The notes: generated by a model not told the origin, from the letters alone. Shown: positions 1 through 10,400, numbered from the stretch's first letter. The stretch is 38,346 bases of DNA from an uncultured Pseudanabaenaceae cyanobacterium (GCA_938002085.1 CALLAT010000087.1:1-38346); one strand, 5' to 3'. Made by a program: numbers and translations.

Positions 1-1
1 C

Positions 2-85
2 AAAAAGCAGATGCGACCCATTGAGGCACGACTGATACGCAACACTGAGCTTCCCAAGTGGGATATCCTCATTCATCCCGCATGA
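2..85 (+). CDS. 3' end of an unrecognised protein (truncated by window start)
   Basis: An open frame enters from the left edge and closes at TGA 83-85. The last residues read RPIEARLIRNTELPKWDILIHPA. A strong terminator-like hairpin follows about 30 bp after the stop, which supports this frame being the end of a real gene. I do not recognise the family and nothing can be said of its function from 27 residues. Confidence 0.45.
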   Translation, partial: KKQMRPIEARLIRNTELPKWDILIHPA

Positions 86-114
86 GTGGGATACTCTTTC
101 CTAGATATCGCCTT

Positions 115-152
115 AAGCCAGCGACTCACAAAAGTGAAGCCGCTGGCTTTTT
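115..152 (+). terminator. Rho-independent terminator
   Basis: AGCCAGCG (116-123) pairs with CGCTGGCT (141-148), with a 17-nt loop, and the 3' arm runs into a short T tract (148-152). It lies 30 bp after the stop of the truncated leftmost gene and probably ends its transcript. Confidence 0.7.
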
Positions 153-443
153 AGATCAATCTTGAAATGACGAGATAATCTATGGGGGGCTCGAAATTAA
201 AATGGCATGTTTGGGCGGGGGAGTGATTTGGCCTTTGTGTGTGGATTTTAGGTGGCAGGTTGCGACAAGCGTTTCCATAACCTTTTGGTCTTAAGCTTCC
301 CTTTCCCTAAGTTTGCTCTTGTCTTAACTCAAGGGAAGACAAGAATCGCGTTGAATGTAGTTGCAGTGACAGTGCTCAAGCGACTAGAAGTGTGATTTTG
401 GGAGAGTTGTTGTAGTGCTGTAATAGCGATCGTTTCTGTCTCG

Positions 444-583
444 CTTAGAGATTGATTGAGAAAGGCTCTAGCTGTGGCTGGATTGATCTACGACGTTGCC
501 AAAATAAGTGGGGTTTCGACGTTTCATTGCTAGTCGAAGGTTCAAATCTGGCGCTTGGCCGAATTCTCAAACAATCTCTTAAG
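444..583. mobile_element. MITE-like element, copy 1
   Basis: The left end CTTAGAGATTGATTGAGAA (444-462) is an imperfect inverted repeat of the right end TTCTCAAACAATCTCTTAAG (564-583); one inserted base and one mismatch separate the arms. TCG sits immediately outside both ends (441-443 and 584-586), a possible 3-bp target duplication. A second element of similar size with the same ends lies at 6333-6464. About 140 bp and no coding capacity fit a miniature inverted-repeat transposable element. Its parent insertion sequence is not in the window. Confidence 0.55.
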
Positions 584-612
584 TCGCTTAATGGAGTGCA
601 GGAGGCTAAAGA

Positions 613-834
613 TTGACTAACGAGCAACTGATTGCCCAGGCCCAAGCCTGGGGATTCCATTCTCATGAAGGCGAGGATGGAAAGCTACAAATATTTTCTT
701 CCAAGAAAGAAAATAAAATGTGGTACTTGGCTTGGAATGGCCAATATTGGGTGATGTTTTCCCAGGGTTGTGCTGTCCTCAATTTTTGTCCTGAAGATGC
801 TGTGCAGTTTCTTTCACAAAGACGCCAAAATTAG
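613..834 (+). CDS. small hypothetical protein (73 aa)
   Basis: The start is TTG 613, chosen because a perfect AGGAGG (600-605) lies 7 nt upstream; no ATG in frame gives a comparable signal. The 73-residue product has no membrane segment or signal peptide. Its centre is rich in aromatic residues (MWYLAWNGQYWVMFSQG), followed by a C-terminal part containing CPEDAVQFL, which suggests a small mixed alpha/beta or beta-barrel fold. I do not recognise a named family and propose no function. The strong ribosome-binding site makes this a real gene rather than a chance frame. It directly follows the MITE-like element at 444-583. Confidence 0.6.
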   Translation: MTNEQLIAQAQAWGFHSHEGEDGKLQIFSSKKENKMWYLAWNGQYWVMFSQGCAVLNFCPEDAVQFLSQRRQN

Positions 835-1107
835 TCCATTGGGTGGGAATATCGCAATGATCAGGGAAAATTGTTAATTTCTTCGAATGAAGGAGTACTG
901 CGGGGGGGATAACTGACATCGTTGCTATTGCACTTACGTCGTCTCATGGGCAATCACAACCAGAAGTTGCTTCCGTTTTCAAAGAAATAGGGATAAGATT
1001 CGACTACCGATAAGAAGCATTAATAGGTCTTTAGTACCTTGAATAGATGTGTTCGTCTGTTCTATTGTTCTGTCTGATTTGACATTGACTTGGAGAAAAT
1101 TGTCCAT

Positions 1108-1314
1108 ATGGCCAGTTGGCGACCTGCCCCAAGATTTGCCGTAGGGACACTGGTGCACTCATTGCGCTTGCCGCATGTTGAATGTTCGATTGTTGAGGCT
1201 CAGCATTGGTCTGAACCTATCCATGAATGGACCTATCAGTTGAGGGGACAACAGGGGACTCATCGCCAAAGCGATTTAGTCTATTGCTCGGACTGGCTTG
1301 AGAATTACGCTTGA
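1108..1314 (+). CDS. small hypothetical protein (68 aa)
   Basis: The frame ends at TGA 1312-1314. I prefer ATG 1108 (MASWRPAPRF), with GGAG at 1092-1095 upstream. A TTG at 1090 would add six residues but has no ribosome-binding site. The protein begins with a beta-rich FAVGTLVHSL segment and ends with a hydrophilic part containing WTYQLRG and QSDLVYCSDWLENYA. That pattern resembles the small SH3-like barrel proteins common in cyanobacteria, but I cannot name the family. It has no signal peptide or membrane segment. It converges on cofH, with a hairpin between them. Confidence 0.5.
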   Translation: MASWRPAPRFAVGTLVHSLRLPHVECSIVEAQHWSEPIHEWTYQLRGQQGTHRQSDLVYCSDWLENYA

Positions 1315-1365
1315 ATAAGCTGAGCGGTTATGCACTGTTGTGGGTCTTCGGATGTTTAATGACTG

Positions 1366-1395
1366 GCAAATCCCATGCTCCACCATAGGATTTGC
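1366..1395. terminator. hairpin between convergent genes
   Basis: GCAAATCC (1366-1373) and GGATTTGC (1388-1395) form a perfect 8-bp stem. The loop contains a further ATG/CAT pairing, and the plus-strand 3' side is followed by TGTTT. It lies between the small gene ending at 1314 and cofH ending at 1449, so it may terminate the plus-strand transcript. The T tract is poor. Confidence 0.4.
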
Positions 1396-1448
1396 TGTTT
1401 CACGGTGAGATTGACAGGTGAGCCAGGTTTGGCCACCCCTACTTGAAG

Positions 1449-2618
1449 TCATTGGAAGCTTTTTTTTAGAGTTCGATAGAGCGTATCTCGCTGGGCCGTG
1501 GGCCGGTTGATGGATTCAATCGCTCCCTTTAAGTCTTCTGCAGTTTGGCAAGTCCCCCCTTTGGCTCCGGCCATGGAGGTGATGTGCTCCTCCATTAGGG
1601 TGCCGCCGATGTCATTGCAGCCCCAACGTAAGGCTTCGGTGGCACCGTCGAGGCCAAGCTTGACCCAGCTAGGCTGATGATTTTTGATCCATTTGCCTAG
1701 GAATAATCGGCCAACAGCGGTGAGTAAGAGAGCGTCATTGAGAACAGGTTGGTCACGACCGACACGCCTGCGGAGAGGCTTGGGGGCATGTTCGCCGACG
1801 AAGGAGAGAATGATGAATTCCGTGATGCAGGCAGGATAGTTTTGGGCTTGGGCCGTTTGCTGGAGCTGTCGTAATTTGGCGAGATGGTTAATCTGTTGGC
1901 GAGGTGTTTCGATGTGGCCTGCCATCAGAGTGCTAGTGGTGGGTAGGCCAATGCGATGGGCGGTTTCAACGATTTCTAGCCAGATGTCGGCGCTGATCTT
2001 TTCAGGGCAGAGGATTTTGCGGACGTCATCATCTAGGACTTCGGCGGCGGTGCCGGGCATGGAGCCGAGGCCTGCATCTCGTAGGGCAAGGATGACTTGC
2101 TCGAAGGTGAGCTGATCTTCGCGGGCAATAAACTCTACTTCTTGGGGGGAAAAGGCGTGGAGATGGAGGTCTGGGAAATCTTCTTTGATCGTGTGGATGA
2201 GCTTGAGATAGTAGGGCAGGGATTTGCCGTCAATCTTGGCATCGAGGTGGAGGCCGCCCTGCATGCAGATTTCGGTGGCGCCGACGCTGACGGCCTCTGC
2301 CGTTTTCTCGCGGATGGTGGCCCAGTTGAGCCAGTAGGCTCCATCGTCGCCGCTGTCTCGGCGGAAGGCGCAGAAGCTACAGTGTTGCTCACAGATGTTG
2401 GTGAAGTTGATGTTGCGGTTGATCACATAGGTAACGGTGTCGCCCACCAGTTGCTGACGCAATTGATCAGCAGCTTGCTGGATGGCAGCGATCGCTTCCC
2501 CATCTTCCTGCTCCAATAAAAAGACACCTTGGTCGATGCTTAGGTCTTCCCCGTCTAAAGCAGCTTGGAGGGTGGTATGTAGTTCAGTGGGTTTAACCGA
2601 GGAGAACGAAGGCGACAT
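1449..2618 (-). CDS. cofH: FO synthase subunit 2 (CofH), radical SAM
   Basis: CofH joins 5-amino-6-ribitylaminouracil with a tyrosine-derived 4-hydroxybenzyl group on the way to FO, the deazaflavin chromophore of F420 and of some photolyases; its partner CofG completes the ring. The radical-SAM cluster motif CEQHCSFC is present at C76, C80 and C83 (counted from the start used here). It is followed by the glycine-rich EICMQGGLH segment and the C-terminal [24 protein letters not shown] typical features of the family. The ATG at 2618 gives 389 residues, close to the usual length. The frame stays open to an ATG at 2654 and a TTG at 2741, none with a clear ribosome-binding site, so the start is uncertain. 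The gene stands alone; cofG is not in the window. Confidence 0.9.
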   Translation of the reverse strand: MSPSFSSVKPTELHTTLQAALDGEDLSIDQGVFLLEQEDGEAIAAIQQAADQLRQQLVGDTVTYVINRNINFTNICEQHCSFCAFRRDSGDDGAYWLNWATIREKTAEAVSVGATEICMQGGLHLDAKIDGKSLPYYLKLIHTIKEDFPDLHLHAFSPQEVEFIAREDQLTFEQVILALRDAGLGSMPGTAAEVLDDDVRKILCPEKISADIWLEIVETAHRIGLPTTSTLMAGHIETPRQQINHLAKLRQLQQTAQAQNYPACITEFIILSFVGEHAPKPLRRRVGRDQPVLNDALLLTAVGRLFLGKWIKNHQPSWVKLGLDGATEALRWGCNDIGGTLMEEHITSMAGAKGGTCQTAEDLKGAIESINRPTAQRDTLYRTLKKSFQ

Positions 2619-3172
2619 GGCGCGGGAATTCGAGAAAGGGTCTTCTGTCAGCATAGAGGGTCTGTGGAGGATGCTGGCGATCGCTGGCCATGTTTTAACC
2701 TGCTTGGAACGGGATTGCTGGGGTCGATCCGAGCTAAGCAAGCGCTGCTCTCGCGAAAATTACAGACAGTGGACTGAGGGGAATGCGGAGTCGGAATTTT
2801 TTCTGTAGGAGAATGGACTCTGGTTTAACGAGTCTCTTTGGCTGCTGGCTTGAAACCGGTTTGTTGGCTGGCTGGCTGGCGAAAGATAGGGCTAGACAGA
2901 CTATTGGATGATTCCGCTGAATTTGAATAAATGCTCTGGCTATTACTCCACCAAAGGGATCTCACTCATTGCTCATAAACTAGTTCTAAATATTTTTGAT
3001 TTATAAAGTGTATAGAGCTATGGGCGATCCCTCATCTCTCTAATATGGATTTTATTACGCACTTTAAGAAGCTGCTTATATGTGTTTGTGACAGCTCTAA
3101 GAGGCGTGGTTACTCGCTTGAAGTCTTTACTTGTCAAAGATGTAATAGGTGGGTTGATATTTCTAATTTTTG
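2619..3172. other. intergenic region between divergent cofH and GH16 genes
   Basis: No gene is supported. The region must hold the promoters of cofH (leftward) and the GH16 gene (rightward), but no clear -35/-10 pair was identified. It contains a 10-bp palindrome AAACCGGTTT at 2853-2862, followed by a tandem GGCT tract around 2865-2880. Confidence 0.5.
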
Positions 3173-5779
3173 ATGACTGACTCTAGCTTTGATCCGACGA
3201 ATTGGGAGTTAGTTTTCTCCGATGAATTCGAGGGCTCTGAAGTAGATCGTAGTAAGTGGAATACAACTTACTACTACGGTAGCCGCACGAACCTTTGGAA
3301 TGATGAGGAGCAATATTATGTCGATGATGCTTTTTCCTTTGAGGATGGTGTTATCAGCATTACGGCACAAAAGCTAGATGAGTCGTTGGAGGCTTTCGAA
3401 GCCATCGACCAGCAGTTGCTAACTGCCCATGAGAAGTCCACGAGCTTTGACTACACTTCGGGTCTACTCTCGGGCCATGACAAGGTTGCCTTTACCTATG
3501 GCTATATTGAGATCGATGCTAAAATTCCTTCTGGGCAGGGGCTTTGGCCTGCATTCTGGATGCTGCCAGCCTCGGGGGAATGGCCTTCTGAGATTGATAT
3601 TTTAGAGGCGCTTGGGAATGACACCGAGACGCTGTATCAGTCCTTTCATTACCGCGATCCAGAATCTACGGAGCGGTTCTATGAGACTTCTGGCTTTAAT
3701 GACGGCACTGACTTTTCCGAAGGATTTCATACCTATGCCGTGAATTGGGATGAGACGGCGATTCGTTGGTTAGTAGATGGGAATGAAGTCTTCTCAGTGA
3801 CGGAAAACCTAACGCATCAGCCAATGTATTTATTGGCAAACTTGGCTGTGGGAGGAACATGGCCTGGTTCTCCCGACGATGACACCGTGTTTCCCAGTAG
3901 CTTTGATATTGATTCGATCCGGGTTTATCAAAATGAATCGGGACAGCTCCATGGTGGCTCCGCGAATGATGAGTTTAGCCGAGTCAATGGCAGCCTTTTT
4001 GGCGAAGGCGGAAATGACAGTTTGACTGTTGAGCAGACAGGGAAATTATTTGGTGGTGCTGGTCATGATCAGCTATTTGCGGGGACAGGGGACAATGTTC
4101 TCGAAGGTGGTGCTGGAGAGGATCGGTTGTGGGGTAAGGGCGGCAATGATCGCTTGAACGGTGGCGCAGGAAGCGATCGCTTCATCCTGGGCACCGATAC
4201 CGAGGCGTTCTATAGCAATGGCCAAGCCTGGATCGAAGACTTCAATCCCCTAGAGGATGTGCTGCAACTCAAGGGCCAGGCTTCGGACTACCGCTTGGAG
4301 GAGGTTGCTTCTGCCAGTGGAACTGACCTATTGCTTTGGCAGGAGGAGCAGGCGATCGCTCGTTTGCAGGGGATAAATGCGACTACGTTTAATCTCAACG
4401 CTGACTACGTTGCCTATGTGGGACCTGTGCCTGTCGTGCCAGTTGTGGCCCTGCCCGATGCGGATCGCCAACTCCACGGTACGGAAGTAGCAGATACCTT
4501 GGTGGGCGGCAGCGGAAATGATCAATTGTTTGGCAATCGAGGGGATGATGCCCTGATTGGTGGAGACGGCATCGACCAGGTTTTTGCGGGGGATGGCAAC
4601 GACACCCTCTATGGCGAAGGCGGTGGCGATGCCCTATTTGGTGAGGCTGGCGATGACACCTTCTATGGCGGTGCGGGCCAGGACTTGCTCTATGGCGGCT
4701 TCGGTGACGACTGGATGACCGGCGACGACGGTGATGATCAGTTGTATGGCGACCTAGGTCGCGATGTGATGATTGGTGGCGCAGGGAAAGACTTGCTCTA
4801 TGGGGGCAATGACGATGACCAGCTCTATGGAGATGCCGGAGCAGATGAGCTTTACGGTGAGCAGGGCAATGATTTACTAGATGCCGGGGATGGCCAGGAT
4901 GTGGTCTATGGCGGTGTAGGTGATGATGTGATTTACGGTGGAGGGGATAGCGATCGCCTCTATGGAGATGTGGGGGACGATCGCCTAGAGGGGGGCGCTG
5001 GCGATGATGAACTCTCCGGTGGCATGGGCCGCGATCTCCTCAATGGCGGAGACGGAAACGATCATCTCTATGGAGATGTGGGCGCTGATGAACTCTTTGG
5101 TGGGGCAGGTGCCGATACGTTAATTGGTGCGGCGGATGATGATTCTCTTTACGGTGGCTTTGGCAATGACACCCTCATTGGTGAAAGTGGTCGCGACTTG
5201 TTCTACGGCGAGGCGGGAGACGATGTGGTCTATGCCGGTTCCCAGGATGATCAGGCCTATGGCGGTGATGGGGATGACCAGCTCTATGGCGATACAGGCA
5301 ATGATTTACTCCAAGGCGATGCCGGGGCAGATCAACTGTTTGGTGCCTATGGTCGCGATCGTCTCATTGGAGGGCAGGGCAACGATGTCTTGGATGCAGG
5401 CTTTGGTGATGATATTTTGATTGGTACTGATGCTAATTTGGCTCAGCCTGGTTTTGGCGAACAGGATCAGCTATTGGGGGGCGGAGGCCGAGATACCTTT
5501 GTGCTAGGAGCTGCTGATAAGGTTTTCTACCTTGAACGGGTGGGGCAAACAAGCCCATCATTGACAGCTGGAAATAGCTTTGCCCTCATTCAAGACTTCA
5601 ACCATGATGAAGATACGATTCGCTTAGCGGGAGCTGTTGCTGATTATCGCTTAGGGAGCTTGAGTGATGCTTCTTCTACTGGCCTTTGGTATCAATCCCA
5701 GACAGGGCAAACTGATCTCGTTGCAGTTCTAGAGCAAGTGGATGTGAGCAGCTTTAGTCAAGGATTCGAGTTTGTTTAA
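3173..5779 (+). CDS. GH16 beta-glucanase with RTX calcium-binding repeats
   Basis: Residues about 8-255 are a glycoside hydrolase family 16 domain. The signature is [10 protein letters not shown], with nucleophile E140, assisting D142 and acid/base E145 (numbering from ATG 3173). The beta-bulge ExDxxE form is typical of laminarinase-like members, so a beta-1,3-glucan or related polysaccharide is the likely substrate. After it come a short block of GGxGxDxLx repeats (about 265-335), a spacer domain, then 34 uninterrupted nonapeptides (4505-5422), then a C-terminal domain of about 115 residues. RTX repeats bind calcium, and together with the absence of an N-terminal signal peptide they suggest type I secretion. 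No ABC/HlyD genes are nearby. ATG 3173 is preferred over the adjacent TTG 3170; the ribosome-binding site is weak. Confidence 0.92.
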   Translation: MTDSSFDPTNWELVFSDEFEGSEVDRSKWNTTYYYGSRTNLWNDEEQYYVDDAFSFEDGVISITAQKLDESLEAFEAIDQQLLTAHEKSTSFDYTSGLLSGHDKVAFTYGYIEIDAKIPSGQGLWPAFWMLPASGEWPSEIDILEALGNDTETLYQSFHYRDPESTERFYETSGFNDGTDFSEGFHTYAVNWDETAIRWLVDGNEVFSVTENLTHQPMYLLANLAVGGTWPGSPDDDTVFPSSFDIDSIRVYQNESGQLHGGSANDEFSRVNGSLFGEGGNDSLTVEQTGKLFGGAGHDQLFAGTGDNVLEGGAGEDRLWGKGGNDRLNGGAGSDRFILGTDTEAFYSNGQAWIEDFNPLEDVLQLKGQASDYRLEEVASASGTDLLLWQEEQAIARLQGINATTFNLNADYVAYVGPVPVVPVVALPDADRQLHGTEVADTLVGGSGNDQLFGNRGDDALIGGDGIDQVFAGDGNDTLYGEGGGDALFGEAGDDTFYGGAGQDLLYGGFGDDWMTGDDGDDQLYGDLGRDVMIGGAGKDLLYGGNDDDQLYGDAGADELYGEQGNDLLDAGDGQDVVYGGVGDDVIYGGGDSDRLYGDVGDDRLEGGAGDDELSGGMGRDLLNGGDGNDHLYGDVGADELFGGAGADTLIGAADDDSLYGGFGNDTLIGESGRDLFYGEAGDDVVYAGSQDDQAYGGDGDDQLYGDTGNDLLQGDAGADQLFGAYGRDRLIGGQGNDVLDAGFGDDILIGTDANLAQPGFGEQDQLLGGGGRDTFVLGAADKVFYLERVGQTSPSLTAGNSFALIQDFNHDEDTIRLAGAVADYRLGSLSDASSTGLWYQSQTGQTDLVAVLEQVDVSSFSQGFEFV

Positions 5780-5787
5780 CCTGCGCT

Positions 5788-5827
5788 GATTGAACGATTG
5801 AACTTCAACCTTTCTGTTTGTTCAATC
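5788..5827 (+). repeat. tandem octamer plus inverted copy after the GH16 gene
   Basis: GATTGAAC occurs twice in tandem (5788-5803), and its reverse complement GTTCAATC lies at 5820-5827. The result is a hairpin with two alternative registers just after the GH16 stop codon. It may end the transcript, but there is no good T tract. Confidence 0.4.
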
Positions 5828-5851
5828 AACTGATGACTGGCTCTGCTCCGC

Positions 5852-5995
5852 TGTTGTGAGGTCTATTTGCCTCATCGCTCACAGCTCAAGTCCGTTGGAG
5901 CGGACTCAACAGCCGAACGATATGCGTTGGTTTAGCCTGCTTTTGTAGGAGCGCTGAGCCTGATTCCTCGCTAGAGTGTTGAGCCAGGAATCAGG
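5852..5995 (+). repeat. composite palindromic repeat, copy A
   Basis: Contains the module CTCACAGCTCAAGTCCG followed by a small hairpin (AGTCCG/CGGACT, 5889-5906), then AACAGCCG. It ends in a 10-bp inverted repeat, CCTGATTCCT (5959-5968) with AGGAATCAGG (5986-5995). The module order matches copies B and C. Confidence 0.55.
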
Positions 5996-6051
5996 CAAGA
6001 GATCTCACTCAACCTGAGTTCAGCAAACAAATAGGCTGGCTTTGGCCTTGG

Positions 6052-6178
6052 TGCTGTGGGCTAAACTCACAGCTAAAAGCTCAAGTCCGTTAAAACGAAC
6101 TGAACAGCCGATTGACATGGGCTGCAGCCCACTTTGGTTAGTTTACGCTCTGAGCCAGGGGTAAATCCCCTGGCTCAG
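6052..6178 (+). repeat. composite palindromic repeat, copy B
   Basis: Begins GCTGTGGGCTAA and continues with the module AAGCTCAAGTCCGTT. It then has the 12-bp palindrome GGGCTGCAGCCC (6119-6130) and ends in a perfect 12-bp stem, CTGAGCCAGGGG (6150-6161) with CCCCTGGCTCAG (6167-6178), loop TAAAT. It shares its first half closely with the reverse complement of copy C. Confidence 0.65.
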
Positions 6179-6332
6179 GTAAGTGCTTGAAATTTCTGTT
6201 GCACTTCGGTGGCTCCAGGTTCCCTCTAATCGATCTCTGAAAATCTGAGAGGCCCGAGAGTAGACGACAGGGACGCACAGCCGCGTCCGCTGGAGGCGGG
6301 TGCTGGGTTGATGATGGACTGGATTAACTGGA

Positions 6333-6464
6333 CTAAGAGGTTTTGGGAGAAAGGCATGGAGCTGCATCGTCTAAGAGCCAGTAATTTACGTCAATCAAGC
6401 CCTAAACTTTGCTGTGATAGCTATGAATTGAAGGCTGGGCCAAATTCTCAAACAGCCTCTAAGG
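6333..6464. mobile_element. MITE-like element, copy 2
   Basis: The left end ACTAAGAGGTTTTGGGAGAA extends into AGGC, exactly as copy 1 has GAGAAAGGC. The right end GGCCAAATTCTCAAACA (6439-6455), followed by CCTCTAAGG, closely matches GGCCGAATTCTCAAACA at 558-574. Copy size is about 132 bp against 140 bp for copy 1; the interiors have diverged. No coding capacity. Confidence 0.45.
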
Positions 6465-7063
6465 CAAACCTAATGGAACAGGCTTTGAGCTGATGCATTC
6501 GCTCAAGCAGGAGAGCATCGAGTTTAGATGCCTTCTCCAAATCATAGATCTGTACAGCCTCAGCGGAATTTTGAGGCAATTTCTAAAGAATCATTGGAGC
6601 TTTGGCTTTTCTCTGTTTGATAGATACTGAAAAGCTGTGGGTTTTTACAGTGCTAAACCTCTCAACCTAGCCGACTATCGTTACGTCGGGTGATTCTTTA
6701 ATTATTTAAGGTAAGAAATAAAATTATTATTTTATTAGGCATATTTATTCGATGTGAAATCTGGGAGTTTCATTTCGCCCGAAATAAGTGATGACAATTA
6801 TCGCTTATTTGTCTTTTGACATATAATTTTATGCACGCCATTTGGCTGAGTGTTTTGTTCGTTAAAGTATCAGGAAAAGAAGGCTTATACTCTCTTTGGA
6901 TATCCCTGTGAATAGGATGATGCATATCTTCTTTGCTTTTAACCTTCTTGGAGCTGCTGTAATCCTTGAAAAGGATAAGCATAAATATTCTTCCTAAGAA
7001 AACTGATAACCGGTCTTGAGGAATGAGAATCTACCCAGCTGAAGAACATAACTATTTGTGCAT

Positions 7064-7092
7064 AGATTTTAGAGCGGAGGTCCTCTAAATCT
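7064..7092 (+). promoter_or_regulatory. hairpin with an exposed GGAGG loop
   Basis: AGATTTTAGAG and CTCTAAATCT pair over ten base pairs with one bulged T, leaving the loop CGGAGGTC. It lies about 350 bp upstream of the NRPS-like gene. It could be part of a structured 5' leader, a small RNA or a terminator of an unseen transcript; the sequence alone does not decide. Confidence 0.35.
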
Positions 7093-7096
7093 TACA

Positions 7097-7158
7097 ATCT
7101 CAGGCCGATGTAGGCTGTTCTTCCTCTCTCTTGTCTTCACCCAACCCCGGCCTGAGAT
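7097..7158 (+). promoter_or_regulatory. 11-bp inverted repeat upstream of the NRPS-like gene
   Basis: ATCTCAGGCCG (7097-7107) and CGGCCTGAGAT (7148-7158) are perfect inverted repeats separated by 40 bp. This could be a stem in the leader RNA or a pair of operator half-sites. It follows immediately on the hairpin at 7064-7092. Confidence 0.35.
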
Positions 7159-7443
7159 CGCTCTGCATCTGGTGTCTTAGACTTCTTGTTTCTCGAAAAA
7201 GATATACGCCCTTAGTCCATAAGGCTTTGAGGGCTTATTTATTTTATGACGATATCTCAATGAAGAAAATCATATATTTATCCCTTTATAAGAGGCTGAA
7301 TTTTTGTGCTATTTATTTCTGATGAGAGTGGAATATTTCTAGTTTTTGTCTGTTAATACCAGAATTTAGCTGGGCAGGATTGTATGAGTAGTTACTAATG
7401 AATTTTTGAAGACTTCTTCAAAGAAAATAATTGGTGATCTTGA

Positions 7444-10400
7444 TTGACTCAGCCAACAGATTTAAAGAGAATGGAAACCCCGGTAAATTGCGATAAGCAT
7501 AACTGTGTTCATACCCTAATTGAGAAAAGGGGCTTGGATACACCAGACGCTATAGCAATAGCCTCTGAGTCTGAGCAGTATAGTTACTTAACTCTGAATC
7601 AAAAGGCTAACCAGCTTGCTCGCTACTTGCAAAAACTAGGTGTAAAGCCTGAAAGCTTAGTGGGAATTTGCGTCGAGCGCTCTCCCATTGCAATTGTTGC
7701 CTTGTTGGCTGTGCTCAAGGTCGGTGGAGCCTACGTTCCTATCGACCCAACCTATCCCAGAGAGAGAGTTGCTCTGATGGTTGAAGATTCCCAGCTCAAT
7801 TTGATTTTGACGCAGCAGCAATATGCTCCTGGCCTCTCTACAGATGCCGCTGTGGTTTGCTTGGATGCCGATTGGTCCTTGATTGAAAAGGAGACCACGG
7901 ACAATCTTGATGTGGCCGTACAGGGCAGTAACCTGGCCTATGTCATCTACACCTCCGGCTCTACGGGCAAACCGAAGGGGGTGATGATTGAGCACCATTC
8001 CCTGAGTAATCTTGTGGGGGCTTTGTCTGAGCAGTATGCGCTCACAGCTCAAGATCGGGTTCTGCAATTTGCCTCGATTAGTTTTGACGTTGCGGTTGAA
8101 GAAATTTTTGTCACCTTGGCGGCAGGAGCTACATTGGTGCTGCGCTCCCAGGAGATGCTGCGCTCTGTACCTGCATTCCTGTCGGCTTGCGAAGAGAAGC
8201 AGCTCACGGTACTCAATCTCCCCACGGCTTTTTGGCATAAGCTTTGTGCCGAATTCCCTAAGGTCAAGCTCCCCGAATGTGTGCGATTGGTGGTGATCGG
8301 GAGTGAGCGAGCCATTCCTAAATGGTTGTTAGCTTGGCAAGCGAACGTTCCTAGCCATGTTCGCTTGGTAAATGCCTACGGACCTACAGAGGCCACTGTT
8401 ACTTCTACGTTGTGTGACTTGGCAGGTCCCCAAGCGGTTAATGCGATTGAAAGTCGTGTCATTCCCATCGGTTGGCCGATTCGTGAAACTCAGGCCTATG
8501 TCCTGAATGAGACTCTAGAGCCTGTCTCTGCGGGTGAATCTGGAGAGCTATATCTTGCTGGTGCAGGGCTAGCCCGAGGCTATCTCAACCGGCCCGACTT
8601 GACCTCTGAGCGCTTTATCGAATGGAATAATGGTTCGCACGGCGCTGTTCGCCTTTATAAAACCGGTGATACTGTTCGGGCACGGGAGAATGGCTGTTTA
8701 GAGTATCTTGACCGCATTGACCATCAGGAGAAAATCCGTGGTTTTCGTATCGAGCTGCCTGAAATTGAGTCTGTTCTGAGCCAGCATCCTGCCGTCCTAG
8801 AAACAGCAGTTATCGCTCGGGAAGATGTACCTGGTGAAAAGCGCCTAGCTGCTTATATTGTGCCTCGCCTGGATCAACCTGAGGTGTTTGATAGCGAGAA
8901 CGTAGAGGCTGAGCAGTTAGATTACTGGCGAACCATCCACGACAGTGAGCATTTCAACGAAGTTGAAGAGCATTGGGACCCGACCTTTAACATTAGTGGC
9001 TGGTTGGATAGCTACACTGGCGAACCCATCGCTGATGCTGCCATGAAGGAGTGGTTGGATCAGACGATTGATCGAATGTTGTCGTTGCAACCCAAGCGAG
9101 TGCTTGAAATTGGTTGTGGCACCGGCCTAATTCTGTTCCGAGTGGCTCCCCATTGTGAGACCTATGTGGGAACCGACTTCTCGAAAACGGCCTTGAGCTA
9201 CATCGAGCAGCAATTGCCTCGCTTGAACTTGCCCCAGGTAAGCCTTCAGCAGCGACCTGCTCACCAGCTAGAAGCAGGGATGACTGAGTCCTTCGACACC
9301 ATTTTCATTAATTCGGTGATTCAGTACTTCCCCACCGTGAACTACTTGGTGGATGTGGTGGAAACGGCCTTGAACATGTTGGAGCCGGGTGGCTCTCTGT
9401 TCATTGGTGATGTGAGAAGCCATGCGCTGCTGCCTGCGTTTGCCACGGCTTTAGAGCTGGATCGGGCCGCAGATGATTGCTTAGGGGATGAGCTGCTGCG
9501 CCGGGTTCAGAAGCGTTTGGGGCAAGAAGAAGAGCTGACGCTCCACCCAGATTTCTTCTATGCGCTGCAACAGCGTTTCCCTCAAATTGGCCAGGTCAAG
9601 GTTGAAATTAAGCATGGTGAGTTTGTTAATGAACTCTCCGAGTTTCGCTATGACGTGACGCTACAGCGCGTTGCAGAACGGGTTGAAGCGAAGGAGACAA
9701 TGCCAGCTCTTGACGGGGCTGAAGCTACGCCAGAGCCGGAATGGTTGGATTGGCAGGAGCAGAATCTTTCCCTGGAGCTGTTGAAGCGTTGGTTACAGCA
9801 ACTTAAGCCTCAGGCTTTGGGCGTACAACATATTCCCAATGGGGGCGTGTATGCAAAGGTGTTGGCAACGCAGCAGCTGTTTGCTCGGAAGGAGCATTTC
9901 ACTGCGGCGGAGCTGCGACAGCTTGCAGATAATTATCAGGGCACTGGGATTAATCCTCAGCAGCTCTGCAAATTAGCTGAAGAGCTGGGCTATGGCATTC
10001 GGTTGAGCTGGTCTCGGGGCTCGGGCGTGACAGATTATCCTGAGGCCTATTACGATGTCATTCTCCAGCTTGAGAATGATGTCTCCTCGATTGATTTTCC
10101 GGTCTCTACGGAGCTGAAGGTTGATTCCCTTGAGGACTATGCTAACGATCCGCAGAAGGCCAAGCTAGACCACAGCTTGATTCCCCAGTTCCGCTCCTTC
10201 TTGCAGGATAAATTGCCCAGCTATATGGTGCCTGCGGCCTTTGTACTGATGGATGCTTTGCCCCTGACGCCCAATGGCAAGGTGAATCGGCGTGCTCTGC
10301 CTGCGATTGGCTCCGAGCGCCCTGAACTGAAGGATGCCTTTATTGCTCCGAGAACGCCCCTAGAGAAAGAGTTGTCCAATCTTTGGTCAATGATTCTCGG

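Larger units (their letters stand above)
86..612. other. Intergenic region with terminator and MITE-like element
   Basis: No convincing gene is seen. The left part holds the terminator at 115-152. Positions 153-443 show nothing recognisable. Positions 444-583 are a small element with terminal inverted repeats, listed separately. The last bases carry the ribosome-binding site of the gene at 613. Confidence 0.6.
5780..7443. other. long AT-rich non-coding region with repeats
   Basis: No open frame here has a ribosome-binding site or recognisable protein. It holds two palindromic repeats (5852-5995, 6052-6178), a MITE-like element (6333-6464), an all-A/T inverted repeat AATAAAAT/ATTTTATT (6717-6736), and two hairpins upstream of the NRPS-like gene (7064-7092, 7097-7158). 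From about 6600 to 7440 it is visibly richer in A and T than the flanking genes. Confidence 0.55.

Noticed and set aside
4505-5422. Repeats considered as a CRISPR array or DNA tandem repeat
   Set aside because: The periodicity is 27 bp in frame with GGxGxDxLx codons and no constant repeat or spacer structure. It is protein-level RTX repetition.
5788-5827. GATTGAAC copies as CRISPR repeat ends
   Set aside because: Only two adjacent octamers and one inverted copy; no spaced array and no cas genes.
6770-6982. Minus-strand open frame of 70 codons in the AT-rich spacer
   Set aside because: No ribosome-binding site, no recognisable family and random-looking residue content. The spacer is repeat-rich non-coding DNA.
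7131-7322. Plus-strand frame of 63 codons upstream of the NRPS-like gene
   Set aside because: It overlaps one arm of an 11-bp inverted repeat, lacks a ribosome-binding site and has no family features.
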